Shown here in pieces: positions 23,319 to 30,534 of a DNA stretch of 54,066 nt. The position numbers and the translations under genes are program-made. The notes below the pieces were generated by a model that saw only the letters and a program-made list of their open reading frames with translations, was not told the DNA's origin and searched no databases. The stretch's first letter is position 1; every line of letters starts with the position of its first letter. This stretch comes from Chloroflexota bacterium. Its GTDB lineage: Bacteria; Chloroflexota; Anaerolineae; Aggregatilineales; Phototrophicaceae. The DNA is taken from NCBI GenBank assembly GCA_014338005.1, contig QUBZ01000019.1, positions 1 through 54,066 of the forward strand, read 5' to 3'.

Positions 23319-24806
23319 TTAACGAAAACGCGGCGCGCGCATCCCGGCGATACACGACGAATCCGGCGCGGCGGACGGGTCGGCCACGAACGCCAGCGCC
23401 ATCTCCAGCGGGCAGCGCCCCGCCGCGACGACGCCATGCCCCAGGCCGGGAAACTCGTAAAAGTGGCCGTTTTCCAGCGTGGCGGCAGCCATCTGTCCCC
23501 ACTCCGGCGGCGTGATCGGGTCATATTCGCCGGCCAGCACCAGCGCCGGGATGCTGCTGGCGACCGGCTGGTTTTCCACCGGCGGGGCCGGCTGCGCGCC
23601 CCATTCCGCGCAGATTCCCACCAGCGAACGTATTTCTACCCGCACCAGATCGCCGATGCGTGGGTTAACATTTTCCAGCAGGTCATCCACCATTTCGGGG
23701 CTGGTGAAGGTCATTTCGTCGCTGCACTGTACCGAATACATCATGCCGTCGGCGAGGCCGGCGAAGGCGAACAGCGCGTTTTCGGCATAACGCGCCAGCA
23801 GTTCGTAACTTCCGGCGGCGGCGGCGGCGATCATACGCGGCAGAAAGGGGATGGCGTCGGTTACGTACAGGCTGCGAAAGAAGATCGTCCCCAGGGCGCT
23901 GCCGTCCAGCATCACGTCGTAAACCCTGCCGGACAGCGGGTGCTGGATTTTGATCGTCACCGGCTGCTCGTCCAGCCGCTCCACCAGATCGTAAAACGCG
24001 GCTTCCAGGCCGGGATAACTTTCGCCGCAGCGGGTTTCGGCAGCGCAGCCGTCGAACAGCGTGTGGAAAGCGCGCTCGACGTTCGGCCCGGCTTCGGCGT
24101 ACAGGTTGGCCTGCACCGGCAGCGTGGCGTCCAGAATGGCGCTGCGGACGACTTCCGGCGTGTCGCGCAGGGTCGTCAGCGCCAGCCGCGTGCCGTAAGA
24201 GCCGCCGTACAGGTTGGCCTGTTCGTACCCCAGGGTTTGAATCAGGTCGCGCACGTCGGCGGCATTGGCGGCGCTGGTATAGGCCGCCAGATTAACGCCC
24301 GCTTCGCGCAGCCGGTCGCGGCACAGCAGCGCCACCTCGATCTGCTGGCTTACCCGCTCGTCCAGGGCGGGGCGATGTTCGAGCTGCCAGGCCGCTCCCA
24401 GGTCTACTTCCGGGCATTCCAGCGACGGCTCGGAAAAACCTGTTCCACGCTGGTCGAAAAAAATCACGTCGCCAAACGGCAAAAAGTGTAAAAAAGTCCG
24501 TCCCATCAGCCCGCCGGATGCGCCGACCGACGACGCCCCCGGCCCGCCGGCCAGGTAAACCAGCGGGTAGGGGGTGGCGTCCTGGTGGCCGGTGCGGTAG
24601 ATCGCCACCGCCAGCCTGATGCTGCCGCCGTCGGGGTTGGCGCGGTCTTCCGGCACATGCAAAAAGCCGCATTCGATATTGAGCAGGTCGGTGCGGAACC
24701 AGGGCGGGCAGCGGTCGAGCCGCTCGAAATACGGCAGGTTTTCCTGCGCTGCCGCCGGGGCGGCCAGGGCCAGCAGGGCGAATAAAACGGCGAAATGTTT
24801 GAGCAT
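23319..24806 (-). CDS. Exported alpha/beta hydrolase, TAP-like (second copy)
   Basis: A ~495-residue secreted hydrolase, paralogous to 19566-21038. The signal peptide is MLKHFAVLFALLALAAPAAA, cleaved before QENL. The core has CGFLHVPEDRANPDGGSIRL, YLAGGPGASS, IFFDQRGTGFSEPSLECP, the nucleophile elbow LYGGSYGTRLAL, the acid in LAGEYDPITPPEWG and the His in FPGLGHGVVAAGRCP. The start at 24806 gives a clean signal peptide and has GGAAAG about 10 nt upstream; an ATG at 24824 is possible. A 30-bp piece of this gene (23545-23574) is duplicated exactly inside the transposase remnant at 25071-25100. Confidence 0.87.
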   Translation of the reverse strand: MLKHFAVLFALLALAAPAAAQENLPYFERLDRCPPWFRTDLLNIECGFLHVPEDRANPDGGSIRLAVAIYRTGHQDATPYPLVYLAGGPGASSVGASGGLMGRTFLHFLPFGDVIFFDQRGTGFSEPSLECPEVDLGAAWQLEHRPALDERVSQQIEVALLCRDRLREAGVNLAAYTSAANAADVRDLIQTLGYEQANLYGGSYGTRLALTTLRDTPEVVRSAILDATLPVQANLYAEAGPNVERAFHTLFDGCAAETRCGESYPGLEAAFYDLVERLDEQPVTIKIQHPLSGRVYDVMLDGSALGTIFFRSLYVTDAIPFLPRMIAAAAAGSYELLARYAENALFAFAGLADGMMYSVQCSDEMTFTSPEMVDDLLENVNPRIGDLVRVEIRSLVGICAEWGAQPAPPVENQPVASSIPALVLAGEYDPITPPEWGQMAAATLENGHFYEFPGLGHGVVAAGRCPLEMALAFVADPSAAPDSSCIAGMRAPRFR

Positions 24807-24833
24807 GATGGCTGTGCTTTCCATACTATAGGG

Positions 24834-24856
24834 GTGACATACTCCCCACACTTAAA
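24834..24856 (-). repeat. Second copy of the IS200/IS605-right-end-like motif
   Basis: Read on the minus strand, this repeats 4266-4288 with one mismatch, ending GGGGAGTATGTCAC. A hairpin-like CCCCA...TGGGG precedes it (24845-24876). It lies between the hydrolase start and the transposase remnant and may mark the outer edge of a decayed element. Confidence 0.4.
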
Positions 24857-24900
24857 GCTAAAGATGGGGAAAACTGCCGTAAGCGCCGGATGACCCATTT

Positions 24901-25347
24901 TCACGAGGTCTTATCCCGACTGAGACAGGATGCGGCGACGCCCCGCCTCAACCAGTAGTATAGCGAAAATGCTGTCTCATACCAGTGCGCCTTATACCCC
25001 CAAAGTGCGAAGGTTGGGGTTTTACGGCGCTTCTCAATAAGATCACGCTCGCATAAGACCGCGTGTGCGTGCCGGGATGCTGCTGGCGACCGGCTGGTTT
25101 CATCTGTGACCTGCGTCGTGGTGATGCCCTGTTCAAAACACGTTTGCGCCAGCATCTCCGGCGTCCACAGGCTGGCGTCATAGCCCATGTTGCGGGGGGC
25201 GTGTCGGATCAGTTCCGCAGCTGCTCACGCGCTGCATCGTCTAATGTCCGCCGATCCGCCCAATCTCATCCACTTTGAGCTGCTCATCGGCGCTCATCAG
25301 GATCATCTGCGCCCGCTTCACCGTAAAGCCAGCCCCTACAGGATAAT
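24901..25347 (-). pseudogene. Decayed transposase, IS630-like N-terminal remnant
   Basis: Reading leftward, the first frame gives GFTVKRAQMILMSADEQLKV then DEIGRIGGH and a stop, a typical helix-turn-helix opening of IS630-type transposases. After a frame change comes DDAAREQLRN, and then MGYDASLWTPEMLAQTCFEQ and VTDETSRS, matching the second helical domain ('...SLWT...LA....E.G....VS.ET.R') of the same family. The catalytic DDE part is missing. Within it, 25071-25100 is identical to part of the neighbouring hydrolase gene. It is broken by at least one stop and frameshifts and is not functional. Confidence 0.55.
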
Positions 25348-25953
25348 CAGCCCCAGGCGGGTGGCCTTCACCACCGCATCGGTGCGGCTTTGCGCGTTCA
25401 GCTTGCCCATGATGGCGTTAACGTGAAACTTGACGGTGTGATCGGTGATGCCCAGCCGCCGGGCGATGGTTTTGTTGGGCAGCCCTTCGGCCAGCAGCTG
25501 CAGCACGTCGCGCTCGCGGGCGGTCAGCGCCTCGACGGGCGGTTCGGCGGCGGGGTCGCCGGGGGGCAGCAGGGTTTCCAGCAGGCCGGGCGTCATCACC
25601 GCCAGCCCGGACGCGGCGGCAGTGATGGCGGCGGCCAGGGCGTCGGGGGCGGCATCGCCGGGCAAAAAACCGCGCGCTCCGGCGGCGCGGGCGTCGGCGG
25701 CCTGGGTGAGGTCGGCCAGCAGCGCCACCACCGGCACGCCGCTCTCGCGGGCGTCGGCCAGCCGCTCCGGCGCGCTCCAGCCCATATCCCAGACGATCAC
25801 ATCCGGGCGGTACAGGTCAATATCGGCGGCCAAGCCGCTGCCACCGGCGGCCTGGCCCACAACGACCAGCCCCGGCTGACCGGCCAGCAGGGAAACCAGC
25901 CCCATCCGGGCGAGCGGGTTGTCTCCGACGATGAGGACGGCGATTTCGGGCAT
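25336..25953 (-). CDS. LuxR-family response regulator (NarL/FixJ type)
   Basis: A 205-residue regulator. The receiver domain (~4-118) has IAVLIVGDNPLARMGLVSLL, with the phospho-acceptor likely the Asp in VIVWDMGW. It lacks the usual acidic pair (VGDN instead of DDD/EDD) and the conserved Lys (GFLPGD). The LuxR HTH (~140-203) has LTARERDVLQLLAEGLPNKT and HTVKFHVNAIMGKLNAQSRT, with all typical residues. It probably binds DNA as a dimer. The degenerate receiver raises doubt about phosphorylation control. The 3' end abuts the transposase remnant. No sensor kinase is adjacent. Confidence 0.87.
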   Translation of the reverse strand: MPEIAVLIVGDNPLARMGLVSLLAGQPGLVVVGQAAGGSGLAADIDLYRPDVIVWDMGWSAPERLADARESGVPVVALLADLTQAADARAAGARGFLPGDAAPDALAAAITAAASGLAVMTPGLLETLLPPGDPAAEPPVEALTARERDVLQLLAEGLPNKTIARRLGITDHTVKFHVNAIMGKLNAQSRTDAVVKATRLGLIIL

Positions 25954-26007
25954 AATGGGCGGCGTCCTGGCGGTTAAAAACGATGGCCCGATTATGCGGC
26001 AGTTTTG

Positions 26008-26688
26008 TTAGAACGGCGTTCGAGCGGTGCGGAACTGCGCCATCGGGAAGGGCTGGCCGTGTCCCGGATAAACGGTCTGGATGTCGAAGCGGTCGAGTTT
26101 TTCGACGCTGGCGCGCACAGCCGCCGGGTCGTCCACCAGCGACCAGACGGCGGGTTTGCCGGTGTTGCCCAGCAGGTCGCCGCAGAACAGATCGCCGCCG
26201 GCGGTCAGCAGGCCGATATTGCCTTTAGAATGGCCCGGCAGTTCGATGACGCGGGCATCGAAGCCGTAGGGCGAAAAATCGTCGCCCTCTTTAACGTAAA
26301 AATCGGGCATGAAGTGGTCGGCTTCGTCCAGGCGGAACAGCAGTCCCATCAGCGCCTTCATGGCAAGCGGCGGCGTCTTGCGATTCCACAGCATATCGCC
26401 GCGTTCGACCATGCCGGCATCGTCGGCGTGCATGGCAATCAACCCGCCGAACTCCCGGCGCAGGTAGGCGGCGCTGCCACAGTGGTCAAAATCGCCGTGC
26501 GTTAAAACAATCAGCTTGAGGTCGCCGGCGCGGCAGCCGGCCCTGTCCAACGCCGCTGTGACCGCGCGGCGCTGGCCGGAGGTGGCCGTGTCGATCAGGA
26601 AAAAACTGCCGCCGTTTTTGACCAGGTAGCAGTTAACGGTGATATGCAGGATAAACGGCGTGGTGATGGTGGTGATTTCCAGCGGCAT
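26008..26688 (-). CDS. MBL-fold metallo-hydrolase
   Basis: A 226-residue metallo-beta-lactamase-fold enzyme with the metal motif LTHGDFDHCGS (His64, Asp66, Asp68, His69; the usual HxHxDH second His is replaced by Asp, giving HGDFDH). Further ligands are plausible in IELPGHSKGNIG, LFCGDLLG and YPGHGQP. The HGDxDH variant occurs in glyoxalase-II- and YflN-like hydrolases. The start at 26688 has AGGGGA 7 nt upstream; upstream in-frame codons overlap an unrelated region. It probably hydrolyses a small ester or thioester. No operon partner is evident. Confidence 0.85.
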   Translation of the reverse strand: MPLEITTITTPFILHITVNCYLVKNGGSFFLIDTATSGQRRAVTAALDRAGCRAGDLKLIVLTHGDFDHCGSAAYLRREFGGLIAMHADDAGMVERGDMLWNRKTPPLAMKALMGLLFRLDEADHFMPDFYVKEGDDFSPYGFDARVIELPGHSKGNIGLLTAGGDLFCGDLLGNTGKPAVWSLVDDPAAVRASVEKLDRFDIQTVYPGHGQPFPMAQFRTARTPF

Positions 26689-26791
26689 TTTTCTTCCCCT
26701 CAAGCAGCATATATATACCTGGTATACGCAAAATGCGGCTGCCGGGGCGCGCGAAAACCGGGCGGAAGGGTTATAACAGCACATTTCCGCA

Positions 26792-27516
26792 TCAGGCCGG
26801 GTGCAGCCACGCCCAGCCGCCCAGGAAATACAGCCACACCAGCACCAGCAGGCCGAGCGGGATGATCGCCAGCACAACCCGGCTGAGGAAGGATGGCCGC
26901 CCGGCCTGGATATTGCGATTCAGGTGGATGGACAGGTTCAGCGAGAGCAGGTACATCAGCACCAGCGCCAGCGGGACGGCAAAAGCCAGAAAAACGCCCG
27001 CCAGCATCCCGCCGCCCAGCAGGGTGACGGTGGCGGCCACCACGCCCCCGGCCAGCCCGCCGGCCACGTTGGAGGCGAAGTGTCCGCCGGCGCTCATGCC
27101 CACGCCGCGCGCCACGATGGCGATCAGGCTGAGTGCGCCCCCGGCGATAAATCCCGGCGTCACCCCGGCGGCGATGGTGAACGAAATGCCCAGGATGACA
27201 AAAAACGTCAGCGCCCCGGCCATAAACCCAACCAGTTCGCTGGCGCGCGCGCCCAGGAAGCCGGTCGCCAGCCAGCACAGGACGAACACCCCGCCAGATA
27301 CAGGCCGCCGGACGACGCGCCGGGGATGCTGCCCAGGCCGTAACCGAGCAGCGGAATCAGCATCGGCAGCCAGGTCAGGCTGCTGGTTAACCACGAACCG
27401 ACGCTTTTGGACGACTGTTCCCCGGCGCGGGCGCGGTAGTCCGCCAGACGCGCCGGCTCCAACAGCAGCCAGGCCAGCAGACGAAACGGGCTGAGCGGAT
27501 TCCAGGGGTTGAGCAT
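26792..27516 (-). pseudogene. Polytopic membrane protein with a one-base frameshift
   Basis: The first frame starts at 27516 (MLNPWNPLSPFRLLAWLLLE) and is sensible to about 27293 (SWLTSSLTWLPMLIPLLGYG). The second frame continues from there to 26792 with GFMAGALTFFVILGISFTIA and further hydrophobic segments (ALSLIAIVARGVG, GVVAATVTLLGGGMLAGVFL, VVLAIIPLGLLVLVWLYFLG). Joined, they make a ~241-residue protein with about five or six TM helices. The switch falls at a C4 run (27289-27292 on the plus strand); one extra C would restore a single frame. Either the gene is recently broken or the base is a sequencing error. No function is known. Confidence 0.7.
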
Positions 27517-27622
27517 GGTATAAACTCGCTTGGTGGAAAGGCGCGAATAGAGCTAAAATGTTACCAGAAGTGTAATAGAGCAGACAACTGTTGTTGAAAA
27601 ACTGCATTGAGGGGAGTTTATT

Positions 27623-28813
27623 ATGACCACTCAGCCTTACGTCACGCAGGACCCGCTGCCGTCGAACTACCAGGAGCGCGACGCCGAATACGTTTACCGC
27701 TTCCTGTATGCCGGGGAGTCCTGCTCGCTGGTGGGGATCGGCAGCGTTGGCAAAAGCAACCTGCTGCATTTTTTGATGAGTGACGATAAAGCCAAAGAAA
27801 AACACCTGCGCGAGCAGGCGCCGTACATCATCATGGTGCTGCTTGACCCGCACAAAATCGTCCACCTGCAAAAACAGGCGCTGGCCCAGGCCGGCACCGC
27901 CTGGCCGGGTTACGAGATCATGATTAGCCGGCTGCGCCGCGCCCTGGAAGAACTGGATGACAAAAACCGGCTGCCGCAGCAGGACGGCGCAGACATCATC
28001 GCAACCATCAGCCGGCTGTATCTGAACCTGTTCAACGAACAACTGCTGCTGGCGCAGGCCGGCATCCGTCACCTGGAAGAAGCGGTTTTTGCGGTCATGC
28101 GGATGGCAATGCCGGCGGGCAGCCCGCCGAATCTCTCCTGGAAGATCGCCTTTTTGTTCGACGAGTTTGAGGGGTTTCGCAGCCTGCCGCCGGAATTTTT
28201 CGAGTCATTGCGCGGCGTGCGGGACGAATTCAAAAACCGCATCATGTTCGTCACCGCCAGCCGCCGCCCGCTGGACGAACTGATAAATGAGTGGTACGAA
28301 AATGACCCGCGCGGGCATGAGATCATGGACGGCTTTCTGGAACTGTTTCGCGGCTTCACGCATTTTATCCGGCTGCTCGACCGGGACAGCGCCGAGGCGC
28401 TCATCCAGCGGCTGCAAAAGCGGTATAATCTGGAACTCGAACCGGCCAACCGGCGCAACCTGCTGGACGCGACCGGACGCCATGCCGGGCTGCTGCGGCG
28501 CAGTTTTCTGCCCATGCACCGCGTCGCCGTCAGTTCGCTCACGCTCGACCAGATTTGCGATTATCTGCTGCGACACCGGGGCGTTTTACAGGAATGCCAG
28601 ACCATCCTGGACAGCCTGCCGCTGGTGGAGCGCATCTGTCTGTGGCAGGTCGCAAACGGCCAGTTCGACTCGTTTGACCAGGAGGCATGGAACAGCCTGG
28701 GGGAAAAACACCTGGTAGACCAGTCCCATCAGGGGCTGCCGTCGCTGGCGCTGCCGCTGCTGCGGCGCTATCTGGCGGGGCTGCCGCATCCGGCGCACGG
28801 CCCTGCGCGATGA
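27623..28813 (+). CDS. Orphan P-loop ATPase (AAA/STAND-like)
   Basis: A 396-residue soluble ATPase. Walker A is GIGSVGKS (residues 38-45), Walker B is IAFLFDEFEGF (Asp180-Glu181), and a sensor-like Thr/Ser follows in RIMFVTASRRPLDEL. After the ATPase core come a helical lid (RDSAEALIQRLQKRYNLELE, ATGRHAGLLRRSF) and a C-terminal winged-helix-like region (LPLVERICLWQVANG). This order resembles Orc/Cdc6-type and archaeal-type AAA ATPases. It lacks a sensor, nuclease or TPR effector, so its partner is unknown. GGGGAG precedes the ATG. It is divergent from the frameshifted membrane gene. Confidence 0.75.
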   Translation: MTTQPYVTQDPLPSNYQERDAEYVYRFLYAGESCSLVGIGSVGKSNLLHFLMSDDKAKEKHLREQAPYIIMVLLDPHKIVHLQKQALAQAGTAWPGYEIMISRLRRALEELDDKNRLPQQDGADIIATISRLYLNLFNEQLLLAQAGIRHLEEAVFAVMRMAMPAGSPPNLSWKIAFLFDEFEGFRSLPPEFFESLRGVRDEFKNRIMFVTASRRPLDELINEWYENDPRGHEIMDGFLELFRGFTHFIRLLDRDSAEALIQRLQKRYNLELEPANRRNLLDATGRHAGLLRRSFLPMHRVAVSSLTLDQICDYLLRHRGVLQECQTILDSLPLVERICLWQVANGQFDSFDQEAWNSLGEKHLVDQSHQGLPSLALPLLRRYLAGLPHPAHGPAR

Positions 28814-28912
28814 GCGGATAAGCCCGCCGCCGGTTATTAATGGGTCTGGTTTTCCCCCCGCGCCGGTGGTAGGATGAAAAACGCCTAGAAAGCTAACACG
28901 AAAGATGCAGAC

Positions 28913-29749
28913 ATGGCTCGTTTACCGCTGATGGTTTTCCCCATCGAAGCGCCGGTGCAGCAGGCTGCCTTCGACCTGCCCACCACCATCGTCGAAGCCG
29001 CCGCCGCTGCCGGCCAGCCGCTCCAAAACGGCGACGTGCTGGCGGTTTCCAGCAAATATGCTGCCATCAGCCAGGGGCGGGTGGTTAACCTGGACGCGAT
29101 TACCATCACTCCGGCGGCGCTGGAGCTGGCCGAATGCTACCAGATGAACCCCCGTATGGCGCAGTTGGTGATACAGGAAGCCGACCATATTTTCGGCGGT
29201 ATCCCCGGTTTTTTGCTGACGTATAAAGACGGCATTCTATCCCCCAATGCCGGCATTGACCGCTCGAACATCCCCAGCGGGCGCGCCGTGTTGTTCCCTC
29301 AGCAGCCCTATCGTCTGGCGGCAGACCTGCGCCGGGCGCTGCGCGACCGCCTGGGCGTAGATGTCGGCATCATCCTGACCGACAGCTGGCTGATGCCGGG
29401 CCGCCTGGGTACATCCGGCGTGGCGCTGGCGACGGCGGGTTTTAAACCCATCCAGGACGAACGCGGCAAACATGATCTGTTCGGCAACCCGATGCTGGTT
29501 ACGCAGCGCGGCATCGCCGATTCGATCTGTGTCTGCGCGCAGATGGTGATGGGCGAGCGGGACGAAGCCACGCCGCTGGCAGTAGTGCGGAATACCGGCG
29601 TCGAACTGGCCGACCTGGAACTGGGCGTCGAGGATGTGGCGATTGACTGGCGGATGTGCATTTACATCCAGTCGCTTACCGAAGGGCGGCTGGAAACCCT
29701 GCCGGACGGCGCGCGCGCCAACGGACACGCTGCCGAGGCCGTGCGTTAA
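28913..29749 (+). CDS. Coenzyme F420:L-glutamate ligase-like protein (CofE family)
   Basis: A 278-residue protein with the CofE pattern: LQNGDVLAVSSKYAAISQGR, SPNAGIDRSNIPSGRAVLFP, VGIILTDSWLMPGRLGTSGV and LVTQRGIADSICVCAQMVMG. CofE adds gamma-linked glutamates to F420-0 with GTP. Here the usual 'DTFGRPWREG' metal and GTP region reads DSWLMPGRLGTSG, a clear divergence, so it may be a CofE paralog with another acceptor. No cofC, cofD or F420-dependent genes are nearby. A strong terminator follows. Confidence 0.75.
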   Translation: MARLPLMVFPIEAPVQQAAFDLPTTIVEAAAAAGQPLQNGDVLAVSSKYAAISQGRVVNLDAITITPAALELAECYQMNPRMAQLVIQEADHIFGGIPGFLLTYKDGILSPNAGIDRSNIPSGRAVLFPQQPYRLAADLRRALRDRLGVDVGIILTDSWLMPGRLGTSGVALATAGFKPIQDERGKHDLFGNPMLVTQRGIADSICVCAQMVMGERDEATPLAVVRNTGVELADLELGVEDVAIDWRMCIYIQSLTEGRLETLPDGARANGHAAEAVR

Positions 29750-29800
29750 GGTCCGGCTTTGCCCTTTCCAATCTGGCACTCACCAAAATCGTATAAACAG

Positions 29801-29834
29801 AAATGAGGCACGGCGGCGCTGTGCCTCTTATTTA
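29801..29834 (+). terminator. Intrinsic terminator after the CofE-like gene
   Basis: GAGGCAC (29805-29811) pairs with GTGCCTC (29821-29827), with a GC-rich 9-nt loop, followed by TTATTTAT and preceded by AAAT. It separates the CofE-like gene from the thioredoxin-like lipoprotein gene. Confidence 0.8.
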
Positions 29835-29864
29835 TGATGGTGTGGTGATGATGTGGAGGGGAAA

Positions 29865-30308
29865 GTGAAGCGGATTCTATGTTTGATATGTTTAGCTCTG
29901 TTCGGCCTTCTGGCGGCCTGTGCCGCTGCCCCGGCCTTGCCTACAGACCAACCCGCCGACCCCGAATCGGCAGCCCCCGGCACGCAGCCGACCGAGGACT
30001 TCACCTTAATCGGCAAAACCGGACGCCCACAGTTTTTGGACTCCTTCGCCACCTGGTGAACGACCTGCCAGCGTAATGCGCCCATCGTGGATGGGCTGGC
30101 GGAACAGTTCGGAGAACGGGTGGATTTTATCAAACTGGATATAGATAAATCGGAGACGCTGCCCGCGCGCCAGCGGTTTAACATGGTGCAGCGGTCGCAA
30201 TATGCGCTGGTTGACGCCGAGGGTAACATCATTCAGCGGTGGTTCGGCTTTTTAGACCAGGACGAGGTGGAACGCTTTTTAAGCGATTACCTGGCGAAAA
30301 GTGAGTGA
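29865..30308 (+). CDS. Thioredoxin-like lipoprotein with TGA at the first catalytic Cys (candidate selenoprotein)
   Basis: Start GTG at 29865, with GGAGG 5 nt upstream. A lipoprotein signal (VKRILCLICLALFGLLAAC) has its lipobox Cys at residue 19, then a Pro-rich linker, then a thioredoxin domain (~45-147). The active site reads FATW-TGA-TTC: the TGA (30057-30059, codon 65) sits exactly where the first Cys of WCxxC belongs, and the second Cys (68) is intact. After it the same frame stays open for 83 codons with normal thioredoxin sequence (VDFIKLDIDKS, ALVDAEGNIIQRWFGFLDQD). A hairpin at 30080-30096 fits a bacterial SECIS. I annotate read-through as selenocysteine (147 aa). The alternative is a nonsense-mutated pseudogene. 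It would act outside the membrane in thiol redox. Confidence 0.7.
30068..30099 (+). promoter_or_regulatory. Candidate bacterial SECIS hairpin downstream of the in-frame TGA
   Basis: GCCCATC (30080-30086), loop GTG (30087-30089) and GATGGGC (30090-30096) form a 7-bp perfect stem. An alternative outer helix pairs CCAG (30068-30071) with CTGG (30096-30099). The loop begins 27 nt after the TGA and its first base is G. Bacterial SECIS elements need a stem with a small loop, a G in the first two loop positions, and a distance from the UGA of roughly 16-37 nt; all three fit. Confidence 0.55.
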
Positions 30309-30338
30309 ACAAAACGAGCAGTATTTGCCCATACGCCG

Positions 30339-30370
30339 GACAGCAAGGAGCTTAGGCCCTCCTTGCTGTC
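30339..30370. repeat. 12-bp perfect hairpin downstream of the thioredoxin-like gene
   Basis: GACAGCAAGGAG (30339-30350) and its reverse complement (30359-30370) flank an 8-nt loop. There is no T-tract on either side. It lies 30 bp after the stop in the 226-bp gap before the aminotransferase. It may act as a weak terminator or be a dispersed palindrome. The rest of the gap shows no gene. Confidence 0.55.
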
Positions 30371-30534
30371 TACCGCGCCGGAACTGGGCATCCCCATTCC
30401 TGGACATCACGAACCGGAATGCGAAATGCACAAATAGCACCCCCTGTTTCCTCGTTCGTTCTCAACTATGTTTATCCCCGGCTTTGCGCTACAATTCCGG
30501 CGTCTGTCGCAAACCGAACCCATAAGGGGGCAGC

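Noticed and set aside
24901..25188. Intact 95-codon protein gene
   Set aside because: It matches only part of an IS630-like transposase, with the preceding part in another frame after a stop, and contains the duplicated hydrolase patch.
26792..28072. A single 426-codon minus-strand gene
   Set aside because: The upstream part is antisense to the P-loop ATPase gene; only the part after 27293 is real, and it belongs to the frameshifted membrane protein that starts at 27516.
30057..30059. Simple split into two short genes at the TGA
   Set aside because: The downstream part has no ribosome-binding site and begins in the middle of a thioredoxin domain, so a single interrupted frame explains the data better.
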